Below, piece by piece: positions 7,949 through 14,940 of a DNA stretch of 64,000 nucleotides. The notes under the pieces were generated by a model, which was not told the origin of the DNA, did no database searches, and saw nothing but the letters and a program-made list of their open reading frames with translations. The DNA is taken from the IMG/VR virus record IMGVR_UViG_3300042900_000746, positions 1-64,000 of that record; one strand, written 5' to 3'. The translations under genes and the position numbers were made by a program. This DNA is from a virus. Each line of letters begins with the position of its first letter. Position 1 is the first letter of the stretch.

Positions 7949-8154
7949 TTTTTCTTATTTTTATTAGTAATCTTTTTTAAAGTCTTCGCAAAATTTGCCT
8001 GTTGTACAGTTAATTTGCTGTACTTACCTGGATTTTTAGTAACTGCCGTAGCAAAACCTGCTGGAGTTTTACCAGCTTTTTTAGCTTTGGCAGTGAATGC
8101 TCCAGGTCTTTTAATGGCTTTTTGAATCCATTTTTTATCAGCTGGCTTTGCCAT
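7945..8154 (-). CDS. Lysine-rich small phage protein
   Basis: A 69-residue basic protein beginning MAKPADKKWIQKAIKRPGAF, a pattern (WIQKAIKKPG...KAKKAG) common in small phage proteins of unknown function. It contains a predicted helix (TVQQANFAKTLKKI) and ends NKNKKK. It overlaps the end of the LPxTG gene by 17 bases and the start of the M15-like gene by 4. Possibly virion- or DNA-associated. Confidence 0.65.
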   Translation of the reverse strand: MAKPADKKWIQKAIKRPGAFTAKAKKAGKTPAGFATAVTKNPGKYSKLTVQQANFAKTLKKITNKNKKK

Positions 8155-9553
8155 ATTTTCTAGTCCTTCGATTCAATATAAATATTGCTATACCTATAGT
8201 AATCAAAAACGCGCCGATACTCATAGATGAACTACCGTCTTGCCCTGTCGTTGGAAGTGGGCTCTGCGGAGTATCTTGTGACCCATGATCATGACTACTG
8301 TGGTCGTGAACTGTTGTTGTGGTTTCCTCCACGATTATTTGTGGCACTGTTGTAACATTCATAATAGTAGTTGTAGTTTCGGGTTCAGTTACGATAGGGG
8401 CTTGAGTTGTAGTTGTTTCGGGAACTGTAGTTAGGGGGATAGTAGTGGGAGCAATCGTCGTTGTTGCAATAGTCGTAGTAGGCGCTGGCGCATCCCATAA
8501 AACCGTAATTGAGACAACTTTCACTACACCATTAACCGTTGCACTAGCGGTATAAACTGCCGTGCCCTGCGATGCCGTGTTGACAGTGATGTTAGCTATA
8601 CCACTTGCATCAGTTGTTGCGGTAAAGGTTTGCCCTAAATCTGGACCAGAGAAAACTGTCATTGATACTGTGACTCCAGACTGTGGTACTCCAGCTAAAG
8701 TTTGAGCCGTTGCTGTAATAGTAATTGGCTCACCTGCACGAGGGGTTGCAGGACTATATGATAGTACAAAAGAACTAGGAAGAGATACACTGCCACCTCC
8801 AATGGAAACAGCCTTTCTAGAGTCGGATGCTTCTGGATATGGGTAGTCGACAAGAGTCTTTAATGTTCCTACATTGCCGGTGAAATACCCATGCCAGCAC
8901 GCAGCTACAAGTGTATTTGTTAAACCAAAATCATTTACCCCATCAGTTGTAGCTTCTGGTCCACCATTGCACCCTCCATTATTATAGATAGCGCCAGGTA
9001 AAAGTGCAGTCAGCCAACCGTACGATCCCATATTTGCAAACAGACCGCCACCACCATTAACAAAGTCAGCTATCTTTTCTGCATTGGCTGTAAATATTGC
9101 TTCAGTGCCGGATGAACGACTCCAGTTATCTGGTATCCATAATACAGCTGGAGGATTAGACGTAATTGTAGTACTAAAAAAATTGCTTATTTGTGAATCT
9201 GTAATATAAAAATCAATTATAGGAGCAGTGGGAAATTCAACTAAAAACTGTGCACTTAATTGACTGGCCCAGTTAGCCCCACATGAAGTGGTTGTTGCGT
9301 TAGATCCGACAATTGCAATATGGCCATTGTTTAGATTTCGCGCACCATCATGTACCTTCTTAAGAACCTTGGCTATATATTGTCCAGTACTTTCCCATCC
9401 AGAGTGACAAACTGGATCCATTCCATCTAATACGATTGGTCCACCACCGCCACTAGTAGCCAATGCTACTGATGAGTTACTAACTGGATTTAAAAACAAT
9501 CCAATACCTATTGTTATTAGCAATACTGATAAAATATTTTTGAATTTAGACAT
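8138..9553 (-). CDS. Secreted LPxTG-anchored surface protein with Ig-like domain
   Basis: A 471-residue protein built like a Gram-positive cell-wall protein. Residues ~1-32 are a signal peptide; ~34-255 a secreted domain of unknown fold (GGGGLFANMGSYGWL and a CxG pair); ~262-352 a bacterial Ig-like (Big_1/invasin-type) domain; ~355-412 a Thr/Pro linker with TTTT repeats; a His-rich HDHSSHDHG; then the sortase signal LPTTG (433-437), a membrane segment (~445-460) and the basic tail RRTRKYGKAS. Infection would place it on the host wall through the host sortase. The Thr-rich linker style is typical of actinobacterial surface proteins. Function could be superinfection exclusion or surface remodelling; capture from a host is likely but not shown. 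Confidence 0.85.
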   Translation of the reverse strand: MSKFKNILSVLLITIGIGLFLNPVSNSSVALATSGGGGPIVLDGMDPVCHSGWESTGQYIAKVLKKVHDGARNLNNGHIAIVGSNATTTSCGANWASQLSAQFLVEFPTAPIIDFYITDSQISNFFSTTITSNPPAVLWIPDNWSRSSGTEAIFTANAEKIADFVNGGGGLFANMGSYGWLTALLPGAIYNNGGCNGGPEATTDGVNDFGLTNTLVAACWHGYFTGNVGTLKTLVDYPYPEASDSRKAVSIGGGSVSLPSSFVLSYSPATPRAGEPITITATAQTLAGVPQSGVTVSMTVFSGPDLGQTFTATTDASGIANITVNTASQGTAVYTASATVNGVVKVVSITVLWDAPAPTTTIATTTIAPTTIPLTTVPETTTTQAPIVTEPETTTTIMNVTTVPQIIVEETTTTVHDHSSHDHGSQDTPQSPLPTTGQDGSSSMSIGAFLITIGIAIFILNRRTRKYGKAS

Positions 9554-9590
9554 ATCTCCCTCAATTTTTTAACTTGTCCGCGGGAGATAT
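9552..9590 (-). promoter_or_regulatory. Hairpin hiding the ribosome-binding site of the LPxTG gene
   Basis: In the minus-strand mRNA, ATATCTCCC (from 9582-9590) can pair perfectly over 9 bp with GGGAGATAT (from 9552-9560), which contains the GGGAG ribosome-binding site and the first two bases of the start codon. The loop is 21 bases. This would hold translation off until the stem melts or is opened, like a thermometer or a site for an RNA or protein regulator. The pairing is read directly; its function is inferred. Confidence 0.5.
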
Positions 9591-9601
9591 AGTAATGACA
9601 C

Positions 9602-9640
9602 AAATAAAAAAAGGGCTATGACATGTAGCCATAGCCCTTT
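9602..9640 (-). terminator. Rho-independent terminator
   Basis: A perfect 11-bp stem, AAAGGGCTATG / CATAGCCCTTT, with a 9-base loop, followed on the minus strand by TTTTTATTT. It lies between the 44-residue basic protein gene (9658-9792) and the LPxTG gene, so it separates or attenuates the two. The A-tract on the other side makes it usable in both directions. Confidence 0.75.
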
Positions 9641-9657
9641 TAATTAAAACGATTAAA

Positions 9658-9792
9658 TTACATCTTCTTCTTTTTCTTAGCTATTGCAGCCTGGATAAAA
9701 GGTGGAAGTTTCTTTTGTGCCGCTGTAAGACCAGCTGTCTTTTTTGAAGCTGTCTTCTTAGGTGCAGCTGCTTTCTTTTTCATCATTGCCAT
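9658..9792 (-). CDS. Small lysine/alanine-rich protein (44 aa)
   Basis: A 44-residue reading frame: basic Ala/Lys N-terminus (MAMMKKKAAAPKKTASKKTA), a short segment GLTAAQKKLPPFIQAAI, and a KKKKKM tail. It is histone H1-like in composition. A GGGGG ribosome-binding site lies ahead of the ATG, and the gene is followed by a strong terminator. Probably a DNA- or virion-binding peptide; no family is recognised with certainty. Confidence 0.6.
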   Translation of the reverse strand: MAMMKKKAAAPKKTASKKTAGLTAAQKKLPPFIQAAIAKKKKKM

Positions 9793-9794
9793 AA

Positions 9795-10061
9795 TTACAC
9801 CCCCTCTACTTTCTTCTTTCCTTCAGTAGATTTCTTGTAATGCCACATCATGTGACCCTGCATTTGGTCATCAACTTTGTCGACCTGCTCATCTACATGA
9901 TCTATCTTTAAGTGGAGGTCAATGATTTGGTCTTTAACCTCTAGTAAGACAGAAGCTACTGTGTTATGATCATTTTTATTTTCTTTACGACTTCTCTGGA
10001 TGAGAACAACTAGTGGCCCCAAAATTACAGCTGAAATTATTGTAGACCAGAAAGCTGACAT
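9795..10061 (-). CDS. Membrane-anchored coiled-coil protein
   Basis: An 88-residue protein with one N-terminal membrane segment (SAFWSTIISAVILGPLVVLI), a positive stop (QRSRKENK), and a heptad-patterned coiled coil (VLLEVKDQIIDLHLKIDHVD, then EQVDKVDDQM). The arrangement resembles the holin-like or DUF2746-type proteins encoded near actinophage lysis genes. It stops 2 bases before the next gene starts. Confidence 0.6.
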   Translation of the reverse strand: MSAFWSTIISAVILGPLVVLIQRSRKENKNDHNTVASVLLEVKDQIIDLHLKIDHVDEQVDKVDDQMQGHMMWHYKKSTEGKKKVEGV

Positions 10062-10064
10062 AAG

Positions 10065-10352
10065 TCACCATTTCACTTTATTGGCCCAGAAGGCTGCAGA
10101 CAGCTTGCCCTTGGCAATGTTGGCTGCGTGCCTTGCCTTAAAGGACTTTCTTCTTGCTGCGTCAGAAGCGGATTCACCCTTTTTCGCGGGAGATCCAGAT
10201 ACACCTTGCTGTCCAAAGCGAATGGTTTTAACTTGATTTCCAGACTTAGCCACAACTACATGTGACTTAGTGGGATGACTGGGCGTACGCTTAGGTTTAT
10301 TGTAGCCAGTAACCCCAGCTTTAGTTAGACGTGAATCTTTTTTTGTGGGCAT
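10065..10352 (-). CDS. Conserved basic phage protein
   Basis: A 95-residue basic protein with the pattern MPTKKDSRLTKAGV, RTPSHPTKSHVVVAK, VKTIRFGQQG, then RRKSFKARHA and AAFWANKVKW. This is a widespread small phage family (I associate it with DUF6321, from memory). Residues VKTIRFG and FKARH are the most conserved parts as I know the family. Function unknown; expected to be virion-associated or nucleic-acid binding. Confidence 0.7.
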   Translation of the reverse strand: MPTKKDSRLTKAGVTGYNKPKRTPSHPTKSHVVVAKSGNQVKTIRFGQQGVSGSPAKKGESASDAARRKSFKARHAANIAKGKLSAAFWANKVKW

Positions 10353-10379
10353 TGTTGTTCCTGAATAAATAAGATAGAG

Positions 10380-10493
10380 TTATTTCTTTTTTTTCTTTTT
10401 CTTTGGCGCTTTAGATATAACGGGACCACCACTGTTTTGGTTGCTGGTTCCCATTCTAGGTCCACTTATATAGACAAATTTCTTTATTGCCAT
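10380..10493 (-). CDS. Very small basic protein (37 aa)
   Basis: A 37-residue reading frame: MAIKKFVYISGPRMGTSNQN, then SGGPVISKAP and a run of seven lysines. It starts 2 bases after the stop of the 49-residue gene upstream. No family recognised. The poly-lysine tail matches the other small proteins in this run, which supports it being real. Confidence 0.5.
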   Translation of the reverse strand: MAIKKFVYISGPRMGTSNQNSGGPVISKAPKKKKKKK

Positions 10494-10495
10494 GG

Positions 10496-10645
10496 TTACT
10501 TTTTATTCTTGTAAGCCGTCCACTGACTTGAATAATGTCCACCTTTACGTGGAGTATCGATAACGTTCATTACTGAATCTTTCAATAATTTATAATAATT
10601 GTTGTCTGAAGAAGTCTTGCTTCCCCAACCTTTATCCTTAGCCAT
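10496..10645 (-). CDS. Small basic protein (49 aa)
   Basis: A 49-residue reading frame with a KDKGWGSKTSSDNNYYKLL segment, DTPRKGGHYSSQWTAYK and a KNKK end. An AAGGTGGG ribosome-binding site lies 6 bases ahead of the ATG and a good promoter lies about 20 bases further up. Not recognised by family. It is the first gene of the small-protein transcript that runs on to the lysis genes. Confidence 0.6.
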   Translation of the reverse strand: MAKDKGWGSKTSSDNNYYKLLKDSVMNVIDTPRKGGHYSSQWTAYKNKK

Positions 10646-10661
10646 AATGACCCACCTTAAA

Positions 10662-10712
10662 ATAATAGACTAGTTATATAGTAGTGTAAAAACCCTATAT
10701 AACTAGTCTATT
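10662..10712 (-). promoter_or_regulatory. Promoter inside a 17-bp perfect inverted repeat
   Basis: On the minus strand TTTACA (10690-10685), a 17-base spacer, and TATTAT (10667-10662) form a good sigma-70-type promoter for the gene at 10645. The inverted repeat AATAGACTAGTTATATA (10664-10680) and its complement (10696-10712) flank the -35 box, which lies in the 15-base centre; one arm covers the spacer and -10. The layout suggests an operator. The same repeat would form an RNA hairpin if read through from the gene at 10731, but no T-tract follows. Confidence 0.5.
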
Positions 10713-10730
10713 AAAGACGATTTAGTTGTG

Positions 10731-11042
10731 TTATTTTTTATTTGGATTACTTTTTGGTGCAACCTTTTTTGCAGGCTTAGTGCCACCATGATTCTTGGAC
10801 ACTTGTCCCTTTGGTCTACCTGGCTTCTTAGCTGCAGTAGTAGGGCTGACGGTCTTATCCGCTGGATTAGCGGGTGTAATTTTTATATCTTTAGGGGTTG
10901 AATTAACCGACGTGGTTGGAGTCATCCAAATAATCGGCTCGTCTTCCTTGACATTAGTTTTATCATCTAAGTCATATCCACCAATTTTTGTTTTCTTTTT
11001 AAATAGAATTTTTCTTGCTATTTTTCTAATTAGTTTCATCAT
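10731..11042 (-). CDS. AT-hook-containing basic protein
   Basis: A 103-residue protein. The N-terminus is highly basic (MMKLIRKIARKILFKKKTK), the middle is acidic and Thr/Pro-rich, and the C-terminal third carries KKPGRPKGQ, a canonical AT-hook (PGRPKG core) that binds the minor groove of AT-rich DNA, followed by a lysine/proline tail. In an AT-rich phage this suggests a chromatin-like, transcription or host-DNA-targeting role. It is the last gene before the palindromic promoter at 10.66-10.71 kb. Confidence 0.65.
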   Translation of the reverse strand: MMKLIRKIARKILFKKKTKIGGYDLDDKTNVKEDEPIIWMTPTTSVNSTPKDIKITPANPADKTVSPTTAAKKPGRPKGQVSKNHGGTKPAKKVAPKSNPNKK

Positions 11043-11085
11043 TATTTTTTATCCTTTTCAATATTTGTTAGCTAACTATTGTTTA

Positions 11086-11406
11086 TTATTTTCCTTGTTG
11101 TGATTCTTTAATTAACTGATATCTTTCGCCTGTTTCTTTTGAAACAATTGAAAAGCCATATGAAGCTGCAGCTTCGATCATTTCAGTTAACTTATCTTTA
11201 TCTTCCAAAGAAACTTCATTCAATGGCAAAGTAATACCTGCGTATACGTCGATATTCTCAAAATTACCAATGTTAATTTTTCTATTTACTCCACATATAA
11301 ATACTGGATTAGTTGAAATAGATATTTCTGAACTCAAAATATTCACCACCTGATCTATGGGAGAGTCTAATGACTGCTCCATTGCTGTTTTTGATATCTT
11401 AGGCAT
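11086..11406 (-). CDS. Hypothetical protein
   Basis: A 106-residue acidic protein not recognised. Visible features are a helical N-terminal half (MEQSLDSPIDQVVNILSSEI), a beta-like middle (NPVFICGVNRKINIG) and a helical C-terminus (DKLTEMIEAAASYGFSIV). It overlaps the kinase gene by 8 bases and is therefore in the same transcript. No catalytic motif or membrane segment. Confidence 0.6.
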   Translation of the reverse strand: MPKISKTAMEQSLDSPIDQVVNILSSEISISTNPVFICGVNRKINIGNFENIDVYAGITLPLNEVSLEDKDKLTEMIEAAASYGFSIVSKETGERYQLIKESQQGK

Positions 11407-12196
11407 ACACGTCCGTAAAAGTTTGAACTAAATTTGTAGTAGCTAATGCTTGTTCCGCTATGTTTAAGTTGTCGGTGTTAATTATAGCAGAGGCTTTTTC
11501 TTTTATCAAATCAATTTCTTGTTCTGATCTATGATTCATTTGCTCGGGAGTCATGGCATGTCCGTCTCTACGCATCATTCTTTCATTTCTAATCTCATCA
11601 GACGCTTCGTAGCAAATGATTAATCCATTGGGTTGATCAAGTATTTTCTTAGCTTCATTCTCAAATCTAACATCAGAGATAATGATAGCCATCGGCATAT
11701 CTTGATCCTCAAACTCTGGAGTTCTCATATGGGATCTAAATAATTTATTAGCTTTTAGTATGCCCCACTTAGAAAAGCAGTCTTCATCGTATGCCCTACA
11801 CAAGTCTCCTGCCTTTTGTAGGAAAGATCTTGGCTTATAGCCTTCAGGCTCTATGGGTAGATTGTAGATATCTTTCACTAGCTGGCAAAACATATCATAA
11901 TCAGGAATAGTGCCTAAGGCATTAGAGCCAAAAATGTCATACACAACCTCATGGATAGAAAATAACTGACGATCTTTCTGCCTAAAACCCAATGAGTTTT
12001 TTCTTATAGATGCCAACTCATATAATGGTAGTGCAAAAAACAAATGATCCCATTTAACGTGATTTGACACAGGACTGACTTCTGCTTTAGGGACTATCTT
12101 TTCTGCAACTGATGTTTTCCCAGTCGCTGCCTTACCTGCTAGGCCAATAACTATCGGATAATCTTTATAAAATTTTTTATCTTTAATCATATCCAT
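11399..12196 (-). CDS. Deoxynucleoside monophosphate kinase-like protein
   Basis: A 265-residue P-loop kinase. Walker A is GLAGKAATGKT (residues 18-28), with MPMAIIISDVRFENEAK near residue 165 forming the second conserved block of the phage dNMP kinase family (T4 gp1-like), and ERMMRRDGH as a lid-type arginine cluster. It would phosphorylate dNMPs to dNDPs for replication. It belongs with the ribonucleotide reductase, ThyX and dCMP deaminase 17-20 kb away, all supplying DNA precursors. Confidence 0.72.
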   Translation of the reverse strand: MDMIKDKKFYKDYPIVIGLAGKAATGKTSVAEKIVPKAEVSPVSNHVKWDHLFFALPLYELASIRKNSLGFRQKDRQLFSIHEVVYDIFGSNALGTIPDYDMFCQLVKDIYNLPIEPEGYKPRSFLQKAGDLCRAYDEDCFSKWGILKANKLFRSHMRTPEFEDQDMPMAIIISDVRFENEAKKILDQPNGLIICYEASDEIRNERMMRRDGHAMTPEQMNHRSEQEIDLIKEKASAIINTDNLNIAEQALATTNLVQTFTDVYA

Positions 12197-12206
12197 ATTA
12201 TACCAT

Positions 12207-12641
12207 TCATATCCTATTTATTTTCTCTTTTCTTACTTCTAATTCATCTAAAAATTTATTTGCCAAGGCGTCTGGTTCCCAAACAAATGTTCTTTTAACT
12301 TGAATAACCCGAAAATTAAATTCATCTCTGATTTCCTCAATAGTCATCAGTAATGGGATTAGGGCTGCACTCTTGCATTTCCACTTACCGTTAACCTGAT
12401 TAGCCACAACAGCTGAGTCTGTATATATAATTGGGTCTATAAGATCAGCCATAGAACATATCAGCAGTCCTGCTATTACAGCTTCATATTCTGCTTCATT
12501 ATTAGTTCTAGGACCTAATCCTCTGGCAAACTGTGCTATCTTTTTTCTGTTGCGATAAACAACGACAGAACAGGCAGCTTCTCCGATTTTCTTTTGACCC
12601 TGCCCTCTAGATGCTCCGTCACAAAATACTTCTATGTTCAT
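12207..12641 (-). CDS. rnhA: Ribonuclease H (RNase HI type)
   Basis: A 144-residue RNase HI. All catalytic acids are visible: D8 (FCDGASRG), E49 (NNEAEYEA), D75 (YTDSAVV) and D124 (EPDALANKF). It lacks the basic protrusion of the E. coli enzyme, as do many actinobacterial and phage forms. It would remove RNA primers or RNA-DNA hybrids during replication and fits the nearby primase and DnaE polymerase genes. Confidence 0.9.
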   Translation of the reverse strand: MNIEVFCDGASRGQGQKKIGEAACSVVVYRNRKKIAQFARGLGPRTNNEAEYEAVIAGLLICSMADLIDPIIYTDSAVVANQVNGKWKCKSAALIPLLMTIEEIRDEFNFRVIQVKRTFVWEPDALANKFLDELEVRKEKINRI

Positions 12642-12678
12642 AAATAAAAAGCCAATCTTAAAAACTTAAACACTTTTT

Positions 12679-12885
12679 TCAATCAACCTTTACATCATAA
12701 TCTATATTAAATCTTTTTGCTACTTCTGTTAGATTTTTTTTAAGACTTGATGATATTTGAATTGTTTTTGTTAATAGATATTTATTACTTTTATATTCAA
12801 CTTGTGTTGGAAAATTGAGATCTTCTTTTTCTGTAGAATAAAATTCTTCAGATGTATTAACACTTTTGTAATGACCGATAAACAT
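12679..12885 (-). CDS. Hypothetical small protein
   Basis: A 68-residue protein, not recognised. N-terminus MFIGHYKSVNTSEEFYSTEK, a segment LLTKTIQISSSLKKNLTEVA and an acidic end. No cysteines or membrane segment. It lies alone between the RNase H gene and the 171-residue helical protein, with about 37 and 12 bases on each side. Confidence 0.5.
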   Translation of the reverse strand: MFIGHYKSVNTSEEFYSTEKEDLNFPTQVEYKSNKYLLTKTIQISSSLKKNLTEVAKRFNIDYDVKVD

Positions 12886-12897
12886 ATTTCTTGTCCT

Positions 12898-13413
12898 TTA
12901 GTAGGTACTAAAATCCGATTCCAAATAGGAACCTTTTTCTTCTCTAAACGCAGCTACTTGCATGGACTGCATTTTGTCCATTAGCTTTCTAGCTGATTCT
13001 GATGCTATTCTAGCTGACGTTTCCATTGCTTCAGCTAGACTCATGATTGCCTCACAGGTAATCATTTCAGTGTGCTGTGACTCTGCTGCTGCCATGGCTG
13101 AAGCTTCTCTTTCAGCTTCATTCTTTCCGGCTCTATTTGATTTATAGACTCTTTTATAATTACCTTCTATAATCTTATATTGTGCTCTAGACATTCCAGC
13201 AAAGCGCGCTGCTCTACCATAGACATTAGACGTGCGGGCAACTAGCGATGCAATAGTCTCTATGCCTAGATCTATAATGTCGACCTCTGGAATTTCTACA
13301 AAATATTTACTACTTTTTTCTACGTCAGCGTATGCTTCGATAACCTCTTTTAATTGAGGTCCAAGAAAATTCTGCAATAGTTCTTGCAGTTTTTCCATTG
13401 ATTGTAGGTTCAT
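12898..13413 (-). CDS. Conserved helical protein next to sigma factor
   Basis: A 171-residue, almost entirely helical protein. Segments include GIETIASLVARTSNVYGRAA, YKIIEGNYKRVYKSNRAGKN, EAEREASAMAAAESQH and MSLAEAMETSARIASESARK. This pattern recurs in phage proteins encoded beside sigma factor or recombination genes, but no function is established. It overlaps the sigma gene by one base (stop/start), so the two are made together and may interact. Confidence 0.6.
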   Translation of the reverse strand: MNLQSMEKLQELLQNFLGPQLKEVIEAYADVEKSSKYFVEIPEVDIIDLGIETIASLVARTSNVYGRAARFAGMSRAQYKIIEGNYKRVYKSNRAGKNEAEREASAMAAAESQHTEMITCEAIMSLAEAMETSARIASESARKLMDKMQSMQVAAFREEKGSYLESDFSTY

Positions 13414-14273
13414 TAATTCTTCTCCATATTAATTAGCATTGCGTATTCACTGAGATCATTTTCTATAATTAAATCTTTTACTTTATTTTTAATCTTAGAC
13501 AAATGCTCTCTAACTGTATTTGGATGTTCATTAACTTTCTGAGATATTTCGCTGGATCGTTGTCCATCTACATATCTCCATTTTAGAAGTTGTCTTTCTT
13601 GCACTGTTAGTCTATCAAATGGCGCAATATTTTTCTCGCCCAAAACCCAAAATTCATCAATTTTATCTGCAGCCAATAACTGTTCCATACTATATTCCAC
13701 TGGATCTGCTTTGAAACCAATCACATAGTTCTCATCACCCTCATCATTAGTGGCATCGTCGTCTAATAATGGGAATGTCTTCCTGCCTAATTGATCAATA
13801 AGGAATGTATCTACGTTCTTTTTTAGTAAATAAAAAAAATAGCTATACAAGAAACCACTAAAGGGGATTGGACCTTTAGCTGAATCTTTTCTTTCGTATC
13901 GTCCTATGCACTGAAAGAAGGTCATATATACCGTTTGTCTGATGTCCTCCTCGTCCCCATATCTTTTTGCCATATAATGAATACCTCTCATGCATTCATT
14001 TATCACTCGCATGTTAGATCCATTCATTTTATTCTTCATTAGGGCAAACCTTGTGCCAGAATCTTTGATAAATAAAGAGATAAACCTTCGTATGTCATAA
14101 TCATTGAGATTAAATTTTCCATAATATAATAGTGAAATATACTTTGTTAAGAAATTACTGAATACTTTTAAGAGTTCTTCTTGTGCTTTTGCTGAACCTT
14201 TTTTAGCTTTAGCGATTAGGTCTTGCATTTCATTCTCTTCTAAAGAGTAATATTGCTCCTTGTAAGCTGTCAT
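13413..14273 (-). CDS. Phage RNA polymerase sigma factor
   Basis: A 286-residue sigma-70-family protein. The middle (ED-IRQTVYMTFFQCIGRYER) matches region 2, and the C-terminus has a region 4 helix-turn-helix: LTVQERQLLKWRYVDGQR, then SSEISQKVNEHPNTVREHL. A ~50-residue acidic insert (LLDDDATNDEGDEN) separates them. It would steer host RNA polymerase to phage late promoters, comparable in role to T4 gp55. It overlaps the PD-(D/E)XK gene upstream (ATGA) and the helical protein downstream. Confidence 0.78.
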   Translation of the reverse strand: MTAYKEQYYSLEENEMQDLIAKAKKGSAKAQEELLKVFSNFLTKYISLLYYGKFNLNDYDIRRFISLFIKDSGTRFALMKNKMNGSNMRVINECMRGIHYMAKRYGDEEDIRQTVYMTFFQCIGRYERKDSAKGPIPFSGFLYSYFFYLLKKNVDTFLIDQLGRKTFPLLDDDATNDEGDENYVIGFKADPVEYSMEQLLAADKIDEFWVLGEKNIAPFDRLTVQERQLLKWRYVDGQRSSEISQKVNEHPNTVREHLSKIKNKVKDLIIENDLSEYAMLINMEKN

Positions 14274-14836
14274 TTTTTACCTTCCCAGTTAACTATGTAC
14301 TGACTATAAAAAACCTTTATGTCTTCGTAGAAGACAATTTGAGGAACTTCTATCTCAGCCATAAAATTCTTTGCGTCGTTTGAGTATTTACTTATGACGC
14401 ATGTCATTTTTTTGAATTCATCAGGATAATACCTTTTAAATCTTTTTAATTTAATTTTACTTTTATCATCTAGATAGCCTTTAATCTCTACCCATTCACC
14501 ATTTCGTTCTAGAAAAAAGTCAGGAGTATAACCCTTTGTTCCCCTTTTTATTGGGAAAGAAAAAACAGTAGGCTCAAATTTAAATTCTATTTTATAGATA
14601 TTTAGGATTCTAACAAAGTTAGCTTCCCAGCTGGATCTAACATTAAGTTCTATATCTTTCCTGAATCCAGTCTTAGTGTATTGGTACGCGTTACCCTTTT
14701 TTCTTGTGAAGACCCCATCATCCTCTAGGATTACTTTATCGATCTGCCTGTTTCTGATGTTATTCAAATTAGGTTGTTTTTTAAAAGAAGATTTTTCCAA
14801 AAAAAAGTCTTCTGCCTTGACAACATGTAGTTCCAT
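14270..14836 (-). CDS. PD-(D/E)XK endonuclease-like protein
   Basis: A 188-residue protein. The core is RSSWEANFVRILN, then GYTPDFFLERNGEWVEIKGY: E, D and E-x-K in the spacing of PD-(D/E)XK nucleases, as in TnsA-, VSR- or homing-type enzymes of phages. The start at 14836 is chosen for its AAGGA ribosome-binding site; an upstream ATG at 14878 lacks one and overlaps the promoter. It is first in a transcript with the sigma factor, driven by a near-consensus promoter 27 bases upstream. It may resolve or cut DNA in recombination or defend against rival DNA. Confidence 0.7.
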   Translation of the reverse strand: MELHVVKAEDFFLEKSSFKKQPNLNNIRNRQIDKVILEDDGVFTRKKGNAYQYTKTGFRKDIELNVRSSWEANFVRILNIYKIEFKFEPTVFSFPIKRGTKGYTPDFFLERNGEWVEIKGYLDDKSKIKLKRFKRYYPDEFKKMTCVISKYSNDAKNFMAEIEVPQIVFYEDIKVFYSQYIVNWEGKK

Positions 14837-14869
14837 TATGATATCCTTAATGCCTGTAAGCGTATATAT

Positions 14870-14898
14870 ATTATACACTATAAAATAAAAATATGCAA
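14870..14898 (-). promoter_or_regulatory. Sigma-70-type promoter, minus strand
   Basis: TTGCAT (14898-14893), a 17-base spacer, TATAAT (14875-14870): a near-perfect vegetative promoter. The predicted start is near 14863, giving a leader of about 27 bases with AAGGA. It drives the nuclease, sigma factor and downstream genes. Its -35 box forms an inverted pair with the -35 of the plus-strand promoter. Confidence 0.85.
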
Positions 14899-14904
14899 AA
14901 CAAC

Positions 14905-14933
14905 TTGCATTACCACTCAGGAAGCAGTATACT
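14905..14933 (+). promoter_or_regulatory. Sigma-70-type promoter, plus strand
   Basis: TTGCAT (14905-14910), a 17-base spacer and TATACT (14928-14933), with the ATG of the only plus-strand gene 7 bases after the -10 box. The transcript would start at or one base before the start codon, so the mRNA would be leaderless, a layout common in actinobacteria. Confidence 0.82.
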
Positions 14934-14940
14934 AATCACC

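Noticed and set aside
14893-14940. Longer start for the plus-strand gene
   Set aside because: It would place the -35 and -10 boxes of its own promoter inside the coding sequence and lacks a ribosome-binding site.
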